Source of the DNA: Venturia oleaginea
Taxonomy: Eukaryota; Ascomycota; Dothideomycetes; Venturiales; Venturiaceae
Reading direction: 5' to 3'
DNA: 64,000 bases
Assembly: GCA_013176395.1 (NCBI GenBank)
Contig: JABMLP010000004.1
Location: 372,001 to 436,000, forward strand
Shown: piece by piece, positions 11,571 through 23,781 of the stretch
Layout of the letters: each line of letters opens with the position of its first letter
How positions within the stretch are numbered: position 1 is the stretch's first letter
Notes under the pieces: model-generated
What the model saw: the letters and a program-made list of their open reading frames with translations, nothing else
Database searches by the model: none
What the model was told of the DNA's origin: nothing
Position numbers and translations under genes: made by a program

Positions 11571-13704
11571 TTGAGCGTTGCGAGATCGTTCCGCCTGTTC
11601 GGTCTATGCCATTGCGCCTTTGTTATATACGGGCACTCCTGGTCATGCAGTTTCAAGGTGTGCCCGGGCTTGTCAAGATATTTTGACTCCAACTCTTGCT
11701 ACCTTGAGGCCTTGTCTTGGGCGTTGGACGATGGGTACTTCTGCCTTCCGGACTCTTGACACCTTGCTGGCCTGCTTCACGCTTGCATTGTCTTGGATCT
11801 TCACATGGTGTCGGAATTTGTAACTTTGTTCCTGCACAATTGTTTACATCTGAAATATTGCTATGAATCTGGTATCATCCGCGTTTTCAAGGCTTGCGAG
11901 AGACCAATGTCAGGATTAAGCTAGCATGCATGCCGAATCTGCCCGTTTCCACAAGATGTTATCGCGCTGTAGTGGCCAGCGCGTCTTCCCAAGGCTGGAG
12001 GAGCATGCCCAATTGTCTCAAGTTCGACTCGTGTTGAATCTATCCTCGCTCCAAAGGAGTATCGTTTCTGCGGGTGCCATGGAGTTCGTTCGAATTGTGG
12101 ATGCCGGAGTGCATTAATTTCTTCAAGCTGCTGTTGCGTTGCTTTGCGTTGTGATGCCATCGAATCTTTATTTCCCGGCTCAAGGCGCCCATCCTGCTCT
12201 TGAGTTGTATCGGGTCACTTGCATTATTGTTTGGTGATTCTCTGCGGCAAACTCTAAGCATTACGATTTTGGGCCTATGACATGCATATCGGAGCCCACA
12301 CCTATAGTCACGTCAGAAGAAGCAGTGCTCATGCCACTGCACCCTTTCGAAAAGAGTCTATAGATGTACTTGGTCATTATTCTCGATCGATCTCACACTG
12401 TTTCCCCTGGTTGAAGCCAGGGTGTAGTTGCAAACATACACACTGGAGATCAAGAAGGGTATGCATACTGCAAGGTACCAATGTTTATTCATACTCGGCG
12501 GGGGTTGTGGCAAATTAGTCTATAGGCTGCTCTCTCTCTCTCACTCTCACTCAAATCGCTCGGCGCCGGATCCTTGGATACTAACCGCTAATCTTGAGCC
12601 TTGAGTCGGTACAAAATTGTGTGAGCTATGCAGCGTTTGCATTTCCTCTGCGAATTCGTTTCCGGCACATTGGGAGAGTTTAGAGCACGAGCGGATAACA
12701 GTGGGCAGGTGGATAGGGCTGAACAGTCCTCCAAGTGTGGCGCCTAATTGTAGGCATCGTCGGTGGTGGTATAGAACTTCTCCTGGATGGGAGGATGAAA
12801 TTAAGGAGCTCTATGCTTGGCTTAATGCTGACGGTTTATATTGGGTGACGGATGCTTTGGTAAGTGAAGATCTCAGTCAATGTGGACATCTTCAGGAACG
12901 CTCACAACTCACAGGACTTTAATGTCTATTGCCATGAAATAGACAAAGGAGCAAGACGTCTTCGATTACTTGAGAGTGCTGTAGGACGGAGGACCAAGCT
13001 AGCTATTGTCGATGATGTCCTTGGCTGGAAGAACGCGTTGTGGAGCACGATACATCTTCGACTTTTCTTGTAAGTGGAAGCCTCGAATATGGCGAATGTC
13101 TCCCAGTCGACCTAATTGTACACAGAGTAAATACACATACTCCTATCCACCAGTATTGGATTGTTACCGCATGCAACCTCTTTATCCTGTAGCATCCCGA
13201 GCCTGATAGCTGCTTTGTATATGCCCCATCTGCCTAGCAGTGGATGCTAGCCATGTGATGTGATTCGGGTTACCCCCCTTATAAATAACCCCACACAAAA
13301 TTTTCACCCTATAAAGCCAGATCTCGCGCCGTCACCCTCCCTCCTTCCCACTACACCAACACTATGCAGATATCTGCCCATCGCGGCAGAATCCCTGCCA
13401 GCGAGAGCAGGACCCCAGTGGAGGATGAAGTTAGGACCTTGTGTCCTCCCTTTGTTTGTTAGGAGCTGCGGCTCCCAAGGTGAGTTCAATCCATCCATCA
13501 CTCCAGCACAGCTTCACACCATTTCCCTGCATTCTTCTTGCTCTCCTGCCTCATCTCAGCTCCATATCTCATCCTGCGCGAGTCTTCATGGCTCCGCTTG
13601 ATGATGCGGAGATGGAGCAGATGGCGGCGTTGGGTTATCACTACGCGTCGAGATGGCCGCTTCCATCATTCCTTACAGTCGAAGACACACTGGCTGATGT
13701 CAAT

Positions 13705-13940
13705 GAGGATACTTGGTTCTACTCATTATCTTCTTGATGAAATTGGCCATTTTGGATACACTGGTTCATCCTTGGACTTTGTTCGTCAATTGAGGATACT
13801 TGAGTCTACTCATTATCGCTTCAACGGCTCTGCCCAGTTTGGATACTCTCAATCATCCTTGGATTTTGTTCGGCGGTTGGGGATAGTTGAGTCTACTCAT
13901 TATCTTCGTCGCGAAATTGGCCACTCTGGATGTACTGAGG
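13705..13940 (+). repeat. 87-bp tandem repeat, nearly three copies
   Basis: Units begin with GAGGATACTTGGTTCTACTC or close variants at 13705, 13792 and 13879, exactly 87 bp apart. Because 87 is a multiple of three, one frame stays open through all copies and would encode a 29-residue repeat (STHYLLDEIGHFGY..., STHYRFNGSAQFGY..., STHYLRREIGHSGC...). The adjoining upstream frame with an ATG (13589-13737) stops just after the first copy begins, so I have no gene model that uses the repeat. Confidence 0.65.
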
Positions 13941-14051
13941 TATCTTCCAGTTCTTGTCATTTCTGGTGCAAGCTCCAACTCCTCTCCCTCCACTCACCTA
14001 CCCTTACACACACACGCAAAGCAAGCAGACACTGACTCATATTTAAGCAAC

Positions 14052-14380
14052 ATGTCTTTCCCTCAAGACGGTCAGATGCCACAGCCATACTTTGGCGGGC
14101 AACAAGGTGTGGAAGACGGCAATGCCACAAATGCTCCCGACCAAGGCGGTCCGTAACAAACGTAGATGGACGATGGCGCAGGCGGCTACTCGGGCAACAA
14201 CATGCAAACGACAGGAGCTCCCAACAGCGACCCAGACAATAAGACCACTCTTTGGTAAGTTCAACTGAAAGATGTTTAACAAGGACAAAACCAATTGGAT
14301 TACAGTATGGGCGAGCTTGAGCCCTGATTGACGAAAACTTCATTCACAGCTTGAGGCTTGGCTTCGGTCGAGTAGCCTTG
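14052..14380 (+). pseudogene. Broken 5' fragment of a Nam8/Csx1-like RRM protein gene
   Basis: From the ATG at 14052 the frame reads MSFPQDGQMPQPYFGG and then, after two in-frame stops (TAA at 14154, TAG at 14163), continues with GGYSGNNMQTTGAP and SDPDNKTTL. A 51-bp GTAAGT...ACAG sequence (14255-14305) follows at the position of an intron, and then MGELEP, after which one lost base shifts the frame before what would be W-I-D-E-N-F-I. KTTLWMGELEPWIDENFI is the start of the first RRM in fungal Nam8/Csx1-type RNA-binding proteins. The rest of the gene is missing or unrecognisable. The retained intron points to a DNA-level duplication rather than retroposition. Both stops could arise from CAA to TAA and CAG to TAG changes, the context favoured by repeat-induced point mutation. 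Confidence 0.7.
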
Positions 14381-15132
14381 TTGTTACGAGCCACTGAGCG
14401 TCAAGAACCCCAACGCATACCGGTCGCCTTATCAGCCTTTCACATAGCCCTCAACAGCTCCACACCATCATTGCACTTTCAGCTTCATCGACGACTGTCC
14501 AATGGTCTGGCGCAGCTCATTATCGTTCTCCACAAATATCCGTCAGGCCACCATGGACCTCGAACAGTTACACCAAACCCACGATCCTTCCTTTTCTGCA
14601 TCTTGTCGACAATCGCGAAGATGGTTCATATTTCTCTAGAGAACTTCATATACATGCACACTTTCATTCGCCATACAACCAGCACAAGATGTGTTCAATG
14701 TAGAAAGTATTGATTTGAAGCTTGCTACGGAGTGGCCGGAAGGTCCATATAAGCGCCCAGCGCTATTTCCCAAATGGGACACAAACAAACAAGGAGAATA
14801 GCTACTTCCTCCAACATTCAAGTTTCCTTCGCAAGCCAAGTGGTGGCGGCAATCTGCAGGCTTTTGCTACAATCTTGGGACAGATCTCATAGGCATTAAT
14901 TCTACCAACCGGACGACTGCATTGCTTGATCATCAATAACCACGTTCGAAACTCCTTGACTCATTTGGCTCCACCGTCATGTGTCTTTACAGTAAGTACA
15001 GTCTTCCCAACTCGAGCTGTGGTCATTGCTAATGGACAGTAGGTCCAAGGCATTCCTCTCCCTCAACTAATAAGCTCAAGACGTTGATCCTCATCCCGCC
15101 AGAGGGCTCAGGCTGTCAGTTATTGGTTGTTG

Positions 15133-15151
15133 TTTTTTTTTTTTTTTTTTT
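15133..15151. repeat. Poly-T run (19 nt)
   Basis: An uninterrupted run of 19 T residues on the plus strand in otherwise unremarkable intergenic sequence. It could be a slippage-prone homopolymer or the A-tail trace of an old retroposed element on the minus strand, but no adjacent element or target-site duplication is evident. Confidence 0.8.
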
Positions 15152-15724
15152 GATGGTTTCGGGGTTTTATGAGAAGGTGGGGAGGGGTTTGTGAGGATGA
15201 CGTCTCTTGGTTAAGTGTCTTTCGGGGTTGGAAAATCAGAGGGTGGGCAGGAGGTCTTACTTTTCTTACCAAAACATTACGGGTCGCTCATCCAAAATCC
15301 ACCGACCACGCGTAACACCGCGAGCTTGACAAGCCAGACACTAGAGTTAGTGCTTCTCTGCCGTCCGGCTGACAGCATTGTTTATTAGCTTAGAAGAAAG
15401 CAATGGAAGACGCTTGAGTATGCGCAATACCAGGCGCTAAACCCATCATACAAAAATCTTACCGCCACCGCGCGCACTGCAGTTTCAGCCCAGAAGAAGG
15501 GGAGTAGCCTTGCTTCTGCAATCACCCGAAACGAAGAGAACAAATAGACACAGAGGAGCCGCCGATAATTTCTGAACGAGCTTGTTGGTCCACCGAAAGA
15601 CTGAGTTGTTACAAAGCTTTAATACATTGAATTCATATTCTTATGCATATTAGTTCAAATCTATGTCCATTCTCTTGAGCGATTCTATATCCTCCAAATT
15701 ATCATATCATGACAGAGAAAGACC

Positions 15725-18308
15725 TCACCACGCATCGCCCCAAGCATCGTCATCGACCTCCTCTTCCTTTGCCTTGGGTAACGGTTTGACCACAGGTACC
15801 GTTTTCTTCGCTGCCATCACTCCGCCAGTCGACTTTGCTTTTGGCATCGCTGGTCTTGTACTTGATGTCGTTGTTGTTTTGGGCTTTGTCAAGCCCTTTG
15901 GCAGAGGTTTCTTGGACTTCGCATTTGACTGAGCAGCAATCCACCCAGCAAAATCAGGCTCACCTCCATCATCAAACACCGTAGTCGCGGCCGGCTCAAC
16001 CTTGGGGGCTGCGAAAGGATCCGCATCATCTCCCTCCGCCCACGGGTTATCGTCTTCACCCCAGCCTGTGTCAAAATCTTCGTCTTCGGCTTGTGACGTT
16101 GTTTCCGAGGCATCCCAGAGATTCGTGCTTGCCGAGAGAGTCGATGCAGACTTGAGCGTACGCCTAAGACCACTACTTGTGGGTACGGATGGTGCTTCGC
16201 GCACTGTTGTCGGTGGCGGCACTGAAGATGATCTCGGTTCTGGGGATGCTACTCGCGATACGCCATTCGAAGGAATCGCCATCTGCCCACTTGCTGTTCC
16301 GAGCTTATTAGTGAATGATGAAATTGCCCAACCAGCCCAGCCGGATGCATCTGCTGCAGGTGTCCCCATGCGTGGTTTCTCTCCAGCTACAACAACTGGT
16401 TGTATGACAGTATCTGGCAAGGTCTGAGCATATTTCTTGACACGCGTAAGATATATTTCCATCGTCTTGTTAGCTTGGTCCCGAACAAGCTTTTCTTTGT
16501 CTACCATTGAAGGACAAATGCCAGGCAATATCTTTGTCGCACAATCGTCATCGCTGAAGAGGTCGGCAGTAGCAGCCAATGCGAGAAGAGCAGCATTGCG
16601 AGCATGAACGAATGGATCCTTCATTGCACGACCAAAAGCAGCGGTGAGGACTTTGGTCCGCGAGCTCGCACCGAGATTACGAGCAATCTTCCCAAGACAG
16701 ATCGTTGTGTTCGTTCTGATTCCGGGCTGCTCATCATTGGCTGTCTTTGCGAGGTGTCTCAAAAGCTCTCCGTTGATCGTACGGTCGGACAGCTTGGGAA
16801 CAAGAACAAGCACAGACTTAACAGTTTGCTCTCGCACAAGCGGAGCGACATCCGAAAATCCTGTGACCAGTTGTGGGAATATGCTGTTGGAGACCACCTT
16901 TTGTGAGAGTCGATCAATCATTCGTGGGAGGTTATCCAGTAGGCAAACTCGTAAGGCGCGGTCTGGATTTGCAAACAATCGTATCACAACCGGAGTAATC
17001 CGTTGCTCGTATTCTTCATCAGAAAGCTTGGCCCCGATTTTGAAAATCACGTTGAGGACTTGAGGCCCTCCGCCACCGAACTCGACTGATTTGAGCAATT
17101 CTGGTAACACTTTCATTTTGAAGAACTCTTCGGGGAAATCGTCTGATACCTGGTCAAGTTGTCTAGGCTTGATTAGCGGGCTTATTCGAGGGGTGAGCGT
17201 GGACACGTTACTCAAGAAATTCCTGCTTCTCATTGTCACTCTTCAATCCCAGATTATCGATGTCCTCTGTCAAATGGATCAAGGGCGTGTCAAAGAATCC
17301 ATCACTTCGCTGGCCAATATCGAGGAACGCGGACACGGATATTCTCGGCTTAGGGTTTGCATTGATCAGTCGTTTATAGCTCTGTTGCATTTTTGGAGGG
17401 ATCGATTTAGGCTGGCTGAGCTGATCGGCGCTGGAGTAACTGCTGTTGAAGGCTTCGTAAACGAGTATACCGAAATCGTAGGCATCCGGGGCTGTAATCG
17501 GGTTGCTCTTGATCGCTTCCCATCCACCTCTAACCACTTCAGGTGGAGCATATCTGCCCGAGTCTGGTACATGAGACCCATATGTCTGGAGATCTGTCAG
17601 GGGAAGCTGTCAGACAAAATTGCTAGTACCTACATAAATGACGGCATCATCCTCCTTGAGCGAGCTGAGGACTTCAAGCCCGCCAAGCTTCCACTCTCCA
17701 CTTTCACTGGTGAATATAGACGATGCTCTTACGCAGCCGTGGACTGAGGTAGCGTCTCCATTGATGAATCTGAGAGTTTTCTGGGGCTACAATCAGACCA
17801 GGTACGTCTCTCAGCTCGGTAAGGACCTACTGCTATGCCATTCAACCCCCATTTGATTGTCTCAGGCGACAGACTCCTGCGCTTGATGTGCCATGTCAAG
17901 GGTACCAATCGTTCAGTGGCGATATATATGTATGTTTCCGTCTACAAGATGGCTCAGCACGCGTCTTTGGGTAGACTATGCTCGAGCATACCCACTTCTA
18001 CTGTATCCAAGACCTTGATTACACCAGGGTGTCGAAGAGTTCGTAATTTACGGAGTGCGTTACGGGCGAGGGGGAGGCGAGACTTGTTTGCGGTTATATC
18101 GAAGGAGAAGACACTGCACTTGGAAGCATCGTCCTGCCATGGTATTAGCCAATACGTAGAGTATGTATGCGATAGAGGCGCATACTCGCTTAGTTCCATT
18201 GTGCAACGTCCAGATGGACTGGTCAATATCGACCTGAGTATCGAAGGAATAGGGGAATGCTGGGCCCTTGGATATTGAGGCCAGTACGGCAGACTTCAAG
18301 AAGTCCAT
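15725..18308 (-). CDS. Scy1/Cex1-type pseudokinase with HEAT repeats
   Basis: Homologue of yeast Cex1 and animal SCYL1, which link tRNA export and COPI-dependent Golgi-ER traffic. Six exons joined in frame: 18186-18308, 17996-18133, 17831-17941, 17634-17780, 17212-17585, 15725-17162; 776 aa. The ATG at 18308 gives MDFLKSAV, the usual N-terminus; an in-frame ATG at 18386 would add 26 residues. The N-terminal kinase fold is degenerate: VHGCVRASSIF stands where HRDLKPEN should be and KLGGLE replaces DFG, so no catalysis is expected. A conserved LDTVETETYIYIATERL block follows. The middle holds HEAT-type repeats starting after DQVSDDFPEEFFKMKVLPEL. The C-terminus is low-complexity, with GWGEDDNPWAEGDDADPF and a final DDDAWGDAW, an acidic tryptophan tail typical of adaptor-binding ends. 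Confidence 0.95.
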
Positions 18309-19395
18309 GGCGGGCGTCGCGTAGGCCAAAGGTTCGAAGGGCCAGGTGTATTTGCCGGTGACAGATGCATGCAATGATTTGGACATCTTATCTTATCTAG
18401 ATCTCTTGACTCGAGCTGGCCATATATACTTTCATATTCCTTGCCAGCTCCAACTTTATCGCAACACAACCAAAAAGACCATCATGGACTAGAGCTTGTT
18501 GGAATCATCCAGGTAACATGAACATGGCACTATTGACAATTATCTGGTAGCTCCAATCTTCTCCCCAAGAGCTCGACGTCCTCCGCCCTCACCTCATTCA
18601 CGCTCCAATTCAAAGGTAACTTTGCGCTGCCGGCGACAACACTCACATGCCGACTAGCAGCTCATCAGTTCACTCATTCACTTGGCATGGTACGTACTTC
18701 ATTCCTCAATCTCTCCCCACCGCGCGTCAATGATGAAACCCATGGTAAAAGGTTTGACAACTCACTCTCTGCTTCACTCCCATACTCTCACAATCCACAT
18801 CTTCAAAGACGCTCCTCACCCGAGCCCACTTCACTATCCAGGCAGGCTCTCACAGTACTTCATACTGTCTTCTGCAAGCTTAGGTCGCACCGGAAGTCAA
18901 CCACTTAGAGTAAATCTTCATCGCCCAAAATGGAGCCAAATCCAGCTTTCGGGCAACTCATGGATCTTGGTTTAAAGGCACGGGCTCACAACAGTGAACC
19001 GCCTTCCTTTGGGATTGGCCGGTACGCTAGAACCCCATCTGCTATATGGATTTTGTTGTGGGTGAGGGTGGACAGTTGAGAAGTGTGGTTTTGGGTGAGT
19101 CCCTGGGTTTGGAAACGGGATGGGTTGGACCATGAGAACGATATATAAACTGAAAAGACCTGAGACGCTTATATCATCATACTCTTCACTTCAAGCAATT
19201 CTCTGGTAGAACTTGCTAATTTGGACTTCATAGGTAACCCAATTTTGCGATCAGATACTGAAAGAAGACTGATGTAACCATTGACCATCGAGGAATGCCA
19301 ATGATGCCTATGAGCTCATCTCAAGCTCGACAGCCGCCTAGAAATACGTATCGCAATTCTTCCCAGCTACCCAAATATCCGTCCCAAGGTCGCGC
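18309..19395. other. Intergenic region upstream of SCY1 and downstream of SPF45
   Basis: About 1.1 kb with no supported gene. It should contain the SCY1 promoter (next to 18308) and the 3' region of the SPF45-like gene (next to 19396). Short open frames near 18682-18975 show no protein-like pattern. Confidence 0.5.
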
Positions 19396-21079
19396 CTACT
19401 CATAGACCCCATCTTTGAAAAGATCCTCATCATAGAACTTTGCCGTGACGGTATTGCCAGCGAACAACTTCCCTTGCAATGCCGATACTGCTCGAAGCGC
19501 CGAGACTGGCTCCGTAAATCGTAAGAAGACAGGAATCGAGTCTCCCTTCGTGCTTTCGCGGAACACCTTGACCTGCTCCAATCGTCCATACAACTTCGAG
19601 CACTCTTGTCCAATCTCCTCCACCAAATTTCCTTCTGGGCCCATTTCGAAGTCGAGATCCATTCCGTCGACCATATGCGTGCAAACAACGACCGTAGACA
19701 TACCCGCTGACTCCTCCGTGCCCTTCTTTCTCTTGCCACCAATAATCGTGCCCATTGCGCCTTTGTTCCGAAACCCACCACCTTCTGCGTCTGACTTCTT
19801 CTTGCGCTTGTCAACTTTGACGCTGAGAGCTGTAGTGATGCCATCTCCTGAAGCACCAAGACCTTGTCCCTTTTCCCAACCATATTTCTTAAGGAGACGT
19901 TCTGCAAAACCTGCTTGCCCAGGACGGTTTGTACGGGCAGGTGCTTCTGCTGGTTCTGCATCTGCCATTGGTTCGTCCGAGACTGCATCGAGCGATTCCT
20001 CGAGTTCGGCTTGATTCGTGGGCATATCGGGTGAGGGCGCCGGCATGTTGTAACGCACGGGCGCAGAGGAGAGGACAGTTGCGGATTGAAATTTAGGAGG
20101 TGGAGGAGGTGGCATCGAGATCGGGGTAGACGTATCTGATGTTGGCGGATTCGACGTCGGTACATCTGTTGGTGGGCTTGGGGATGAGACTGTGGGTTGT
20201 GTAAAGTTGACCCCTGACATGCGTGACATTTTCGCGCGATTTGCGTATGGATCTTCGTCGTCGTCGTTTCTCTCAGTTGAGGATCGTGCTTTGTCCGTTG
20301 ATGGTTCATCGTCGTAGCTGGCAGGAGGAGCGAAGGAGAGCGACGAGGGCGGCGCGAGTTGTTCTTTTGAATCGTTAGCGATTGACCGCATTCTGGCAGC
20401 GAAGGGGACTCACTACTCATTGCCGGTCTGTAGTCCTCTTCAGAGCTGACAGAAGACGTCCTTCTCTTACGATGCGCATATAGCTGATCCAACCACTCGT
20501 TCATCTCGGCAGCGCTCTCCTCGCTATGCTTGTATTCCTCAAAACTGGTGGGCCTAGTAGGGTCATAGATATCATCCCACTGTGGCCTCTCGGATTCCTG
20601 CTTGTTCTTCTTCCTCTTCTTATTCTTCCTTCCGCCCCTGATGCGCTGCCCAGCATAGAAATCACCATCCTCAGGTTCAGCAGTCCAATCTGCTAATGTC
20701 GTCTTGTTCACCGGCTGAGCAGGCGCTGAACTGGCATCTTGCTGGGTCTTGTCCGGCGAACTGGAACTCTTCACGGCAAGAGGCCTAGACAGCACCTTCG
20801 GCTTGTTCTTTGGCTGTACTTGAGCTCGTTTTGTCGGCTGGAAACGTAGGGCAGCTTCAGCACGTGAGTAATGATGTTCTTCGAGTAGGCAGTCCTTACA
20901 GGGAGTTTTCAGTCGTAGGTACCAGCACTTAGTTTCTGTCGCGCCGCTTCGAGTTGCGCAGCTTTGGCATCTTGTTCCTCCTTCTTGTACAGCACCGGTT
21001 CGCTTGAGAGGGCGGTGGCAGTGCCGGGATTGAGCAGGTTTGCGTAAAGCGATAGCTTGGGAGCGGGTTTGTCTGTCAT
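19396..21079 (-). CDS. SPF45/RBM17-like splicing factor (G-patch and RRM/UHM)
   Basis: Predicted 521-aa nuclear splicing factor. Exons 20923-21079, 20414-20854 and 19396-20363; the second intron is 50 bp with a clear GCTAAC branch site. The N-terminus (MTDKPAPKLSLYANLLNPG) matches the conserved start of this family and is followed by LRFQPTKR, a basic nuclear-localisation-like run (GGRKNKKRKKNK) and a DIYDPTRPTSFEEYK block. After a proline/serine-rich linker with PPPPPP comes the G-patch, AERLLKKYGWEKGQGLGASG. The C-terminal RRM of UHM type carries LVEEIGQECSKLYG and ends in AKFYDEDLF. In other organisms this protein helps 3' splice-site choice. ATG chosen because it starts the conserved N-terminus; the upstream in-frame ORF extension uses a non-conserved leader. 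Confidence 0.93.
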
Positions 21080-21683
21080 AGCAAATAAGAAATAGCAGGT
21101 GTAAGAATTGTGTCGAGGATTGAGCGGTCGAAGTGAAATGCAAAAACTGGAGTTCAATCATTTGGGTGACATAATCATAAAACACGTTCTTTAGCTCGTG
21201 CTTCCTTTGTCCTGACCCTGACCTGACTCCTCCCTCTTCAATCACTCTTGACTTCGTCAGACGGCACATTATCAAGTCATGCCAGGCCCAATCGGCCAGC
21301 AAGTAAGAAGCCATACTGGCTGCTCAAGCTCATCATTCCTTCCATTGCATCATCCATCATGAAATCTTGGGTATCTGTACTCCGGAGTAGCAATGAGCGA
21401 GTAGTAGGAGTACGGAGTATTTGGCGGATGCGGAGGTGGCGACGAGCGAAAAGGAACGGGATTCCCTCCTAGATACCCCTAATTCGTCTAGGTAGGTCAG
21501 CCAGTTGCAGTGAGGCGTGGCCCAATTAGATCCCATGGAACAACATGATTTTAGGAACCACTAAGACATCGAGATACTCAAACCCGTCACGTAATTGCTA
21601 CTCACAAATTTCAAAACCTGGTAATTGTTTTTGACAGACAAAAAGGTGCCCGGGGTTTGTATCTATCTCAACAACATTTCATA
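21080..21683. other. Divergent promoter region (SPF45-like / BBE-like oxidase)
   Basis: About 600 bp between two divergent start codons. No gene is supported inside it. A short imperfect repeat of the word TACTCCGGAGTA / GTACGGAGTA occurs near 21377 and 21410, which includes a palindromic CTCCGGAG; its meaning is unknown. Confidence 0.45.
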
Positions 21684-23396
21684 ATGTTTCGTTCCTTCTT
21701 ATATCTAACATGGCTCACGTTCACGTCTGCATTACTACCCGTGTCCGGATGCCAGAGCCCTCTCCTCAGTTGTGAGAATGCTGTCAGTTCTCCAACCCAC
21801 ATCTTGCTTCCTTAACTGAATTCTCGTCCTTAGTGTGGCCAACTCTCTTCCATATTTGGCTCAGCTGTCCATTTCCCTGGAAGCGACAATTTCACAGTAT
21901 GGGATGCCAAACAAATCGAAACCCGGTCTGCCTGTCGGATCACCCCTTCCTCCACTTTGGAAGTATCCCAGATCATGTCTATTCTAGTTCAGAGCTGGTG
22001 TCGATTTGCAGTCAAGGGAGGAGGTCATGCTCGCAATGTGGACGACTCGGTCTCGCTCGGTGGAGTCACGATAGATATGGTGAATATGAGAAGCATACAA
22101 GTGCTTGATGGGAGTAAAAGAGCTAAGGTGGGAAGTGGACATATTTTATTCTCGCTCTACAGTGGGTTGGAGAAGTTTGGTCTTGGGTTCCCTGGAGGTC
22201 GAGTTGCTGATGTTGGACTTGGTGGTTTTGCTTTGGGCGGTGGATTGTCAAATTGGGGTCCTCAGTATGGATTAATGGTGGATAACATATTTGAGTATGA
22301 GGCAGGTTAAGATCGCATGCTTGTTCATCCTGAACTCAAAAGCTAACTAATCGCTTGGTTCAGATCGTTCTTGCCAACTCGACAGTGTGGAATGTGACGG
22401 AGAGTTCGCATCCCGGGCTGTATAAAAGCCTACGCGGGGGGATGAACAACTTTGGCGTGGTCACGCACTTCACCGTACGCGTCTTTCCAACAGGGAAGAT
22501 ATGGTCTGGCAGCAGCAGTCTGACAGCAGACAATCGGGACACTGTCATTCAGCAAAGCTATGAATTAACTACTAGATGGAAAACGGATAAGAAGATGACA
22601 TTCTCCTATGGTTATGGCTACAATCCGAAACAGGATCGATTTTCGATTGGCTTTTCGCAATATTATACGGATGCAGTGGAAAATCCGGAGCCTTACAAAG
22701 TGATCAATGCGTTGAATAGAGTTTCAAGCACCCTGAGAGTAGATTCGATGAGCAATTTCTCTTTAGAAGTTGCCAGCGCGAGACCGCCTGGAGCACGGTA
22801 AGTTGTAATCCTCTCGGCGGCAGCTCTGTATCGATGCTAATAACCATTCTCGTGCAGCAACCTTTACGCTACGCTGTCTTTTTATCCGTCCCAGGCTCTC
22901 GAGAAGCAGATCCAGGACATATATGCCGAGGAGATACAGTCTGTAAAGAACACCACCGGAATTTCGCCGAACTTAATCTTTCAGCCTTTCTTCGAAGGTG
23001 CTCTTCGCTCCGGAAGGGAAAGAGGTGGAAATGCACTAAGTGTAGAAGGAGATGATCCATTCATGAGTAAGCTGGCTCCTCAACTCTCGACACTGCGATA
23101 CGGATTAGCTAACCCATCTAGTTGTGCTGCTGACTACGGGCTGGAGTTCTGCCAATGATGACTCAAGGATGTATGCATTCGCCAATCGATTCGTCCAACG
23201 CGCCGAGGCTGCAACAGAGGCCGCTGGTAAGACACAGAGATGGAAGTACATCAACTATGCTAGCCAAAACCAGGATCCATTTGGTGGATATGGGGAGGAG
23301 AGTAGGCGGGCGATGATTGAAGTGCAGAAAGAGGTTGATCCACTTGGAGTTTTCACTTCACGAGGTCTTTGTAGGGGTTATTTCAAGCTTGTTTGA
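21684..23396 (+). CDS. Secreted FAD-linked oxidase, berberine-bridge-enzyme type
   Basis: Predicted 494-aa secreted flavoprotein (FAD_binding_4 plus BBE domains) that would oxidise a sugar or secondary metabolite with O2. Exons: 21684-21782, 21834-22301, 22364-22797, 22858-23066, 23122-23396. A signal peptide of about 22 residues (MFRSFLYLTWLTFTSALLPV) is present. The FAD-attachment motif reads VKGGGHARN with His98 in the position of the covalent histidine; a second covalent cysteine is not evident at the usual place (GGFALGGGLSNWGPQYGL). VLANSTVWNVTESSHPGLY and LRGGMNNFGVVT are classic for the fold, and the C-terminal YINYAS-like block (KYINYASQNQDPFGGYG) closes the active site. Intron 2 appears to be of the rare GC-AG class. 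Neighbours give no clear pathway. Confidence 0.9.
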
Positions 23397-23781
23397 TCAA
23401 ACTCTGCCGAGGTAGTTTCAGTCGGCGCCAGTGACTTCGTGACTGCGAGTTGAACAGATGGATTGTTAGATTATGTTGTAGCACGAGTTATTCTAGCTAA
23501 TGGTATTTACTAATCGGACTTATTTAGCTCGAGATCGATAGCATCACTTGAGCCTGTTGATCAGGCTGACATTTACCACTATTGATCTCGAATTGAAAAC
23601 AAAGGGAGCATTTGACAGTCAGATGTGAAAGAGATATACGATTTCTATGCGACCACCTATGTCACTACACTAATACTCAGTGTCGGGTGTTGTTGTTTTC
23701 CCCTCACATCTATGTTATATACTAGTTGCCACCACACCACATTCGTCATCAAAGAGGAAAAAGAGGAACTCAGACTGTACG

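Larger units (their letters stand above)
6466..15724. other. Gene-poor, repeat-rich block of about 9 kb
   Basis: No intact protein gene is recognisable here. Reading frames are short and do not join at splice sites into anything family-like. The block contains diverged tandem repeats (about 8.8-9.9 kb, 10.6-11.6 kb and 13.7-13.9 kb), a tRNA-like relic near 7.3 kb, a CT microsatellite at 12529-12542, a broken RNA-binding-protein gene copy at 14.05 kb and a 19-nt T run at 15133-15151. A short hairpin (stem CCCGCCAG, 9745-9765) also occurs. The combination of decayed gene copies and diverged repeats suggests an old insertion or duplication zone. I see no recognisable transposase or reverse transcriptase. 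Confidence 0.6.

Noticed and set aside
11355..11759. 134-codon plus-strand ORF in the gene-poor block
   Set aside because: It runs through the diverged repeat units, its first codon is in repeat sequence and the translation has no conserved pattern.
19338..21314. A very long minus-strand open frame (658 codons) covering the SPF45 region
   Set aside because: It agrees with the real protein only in the middle exon; outside that it reads introns and the wrong frame of flanking exons.
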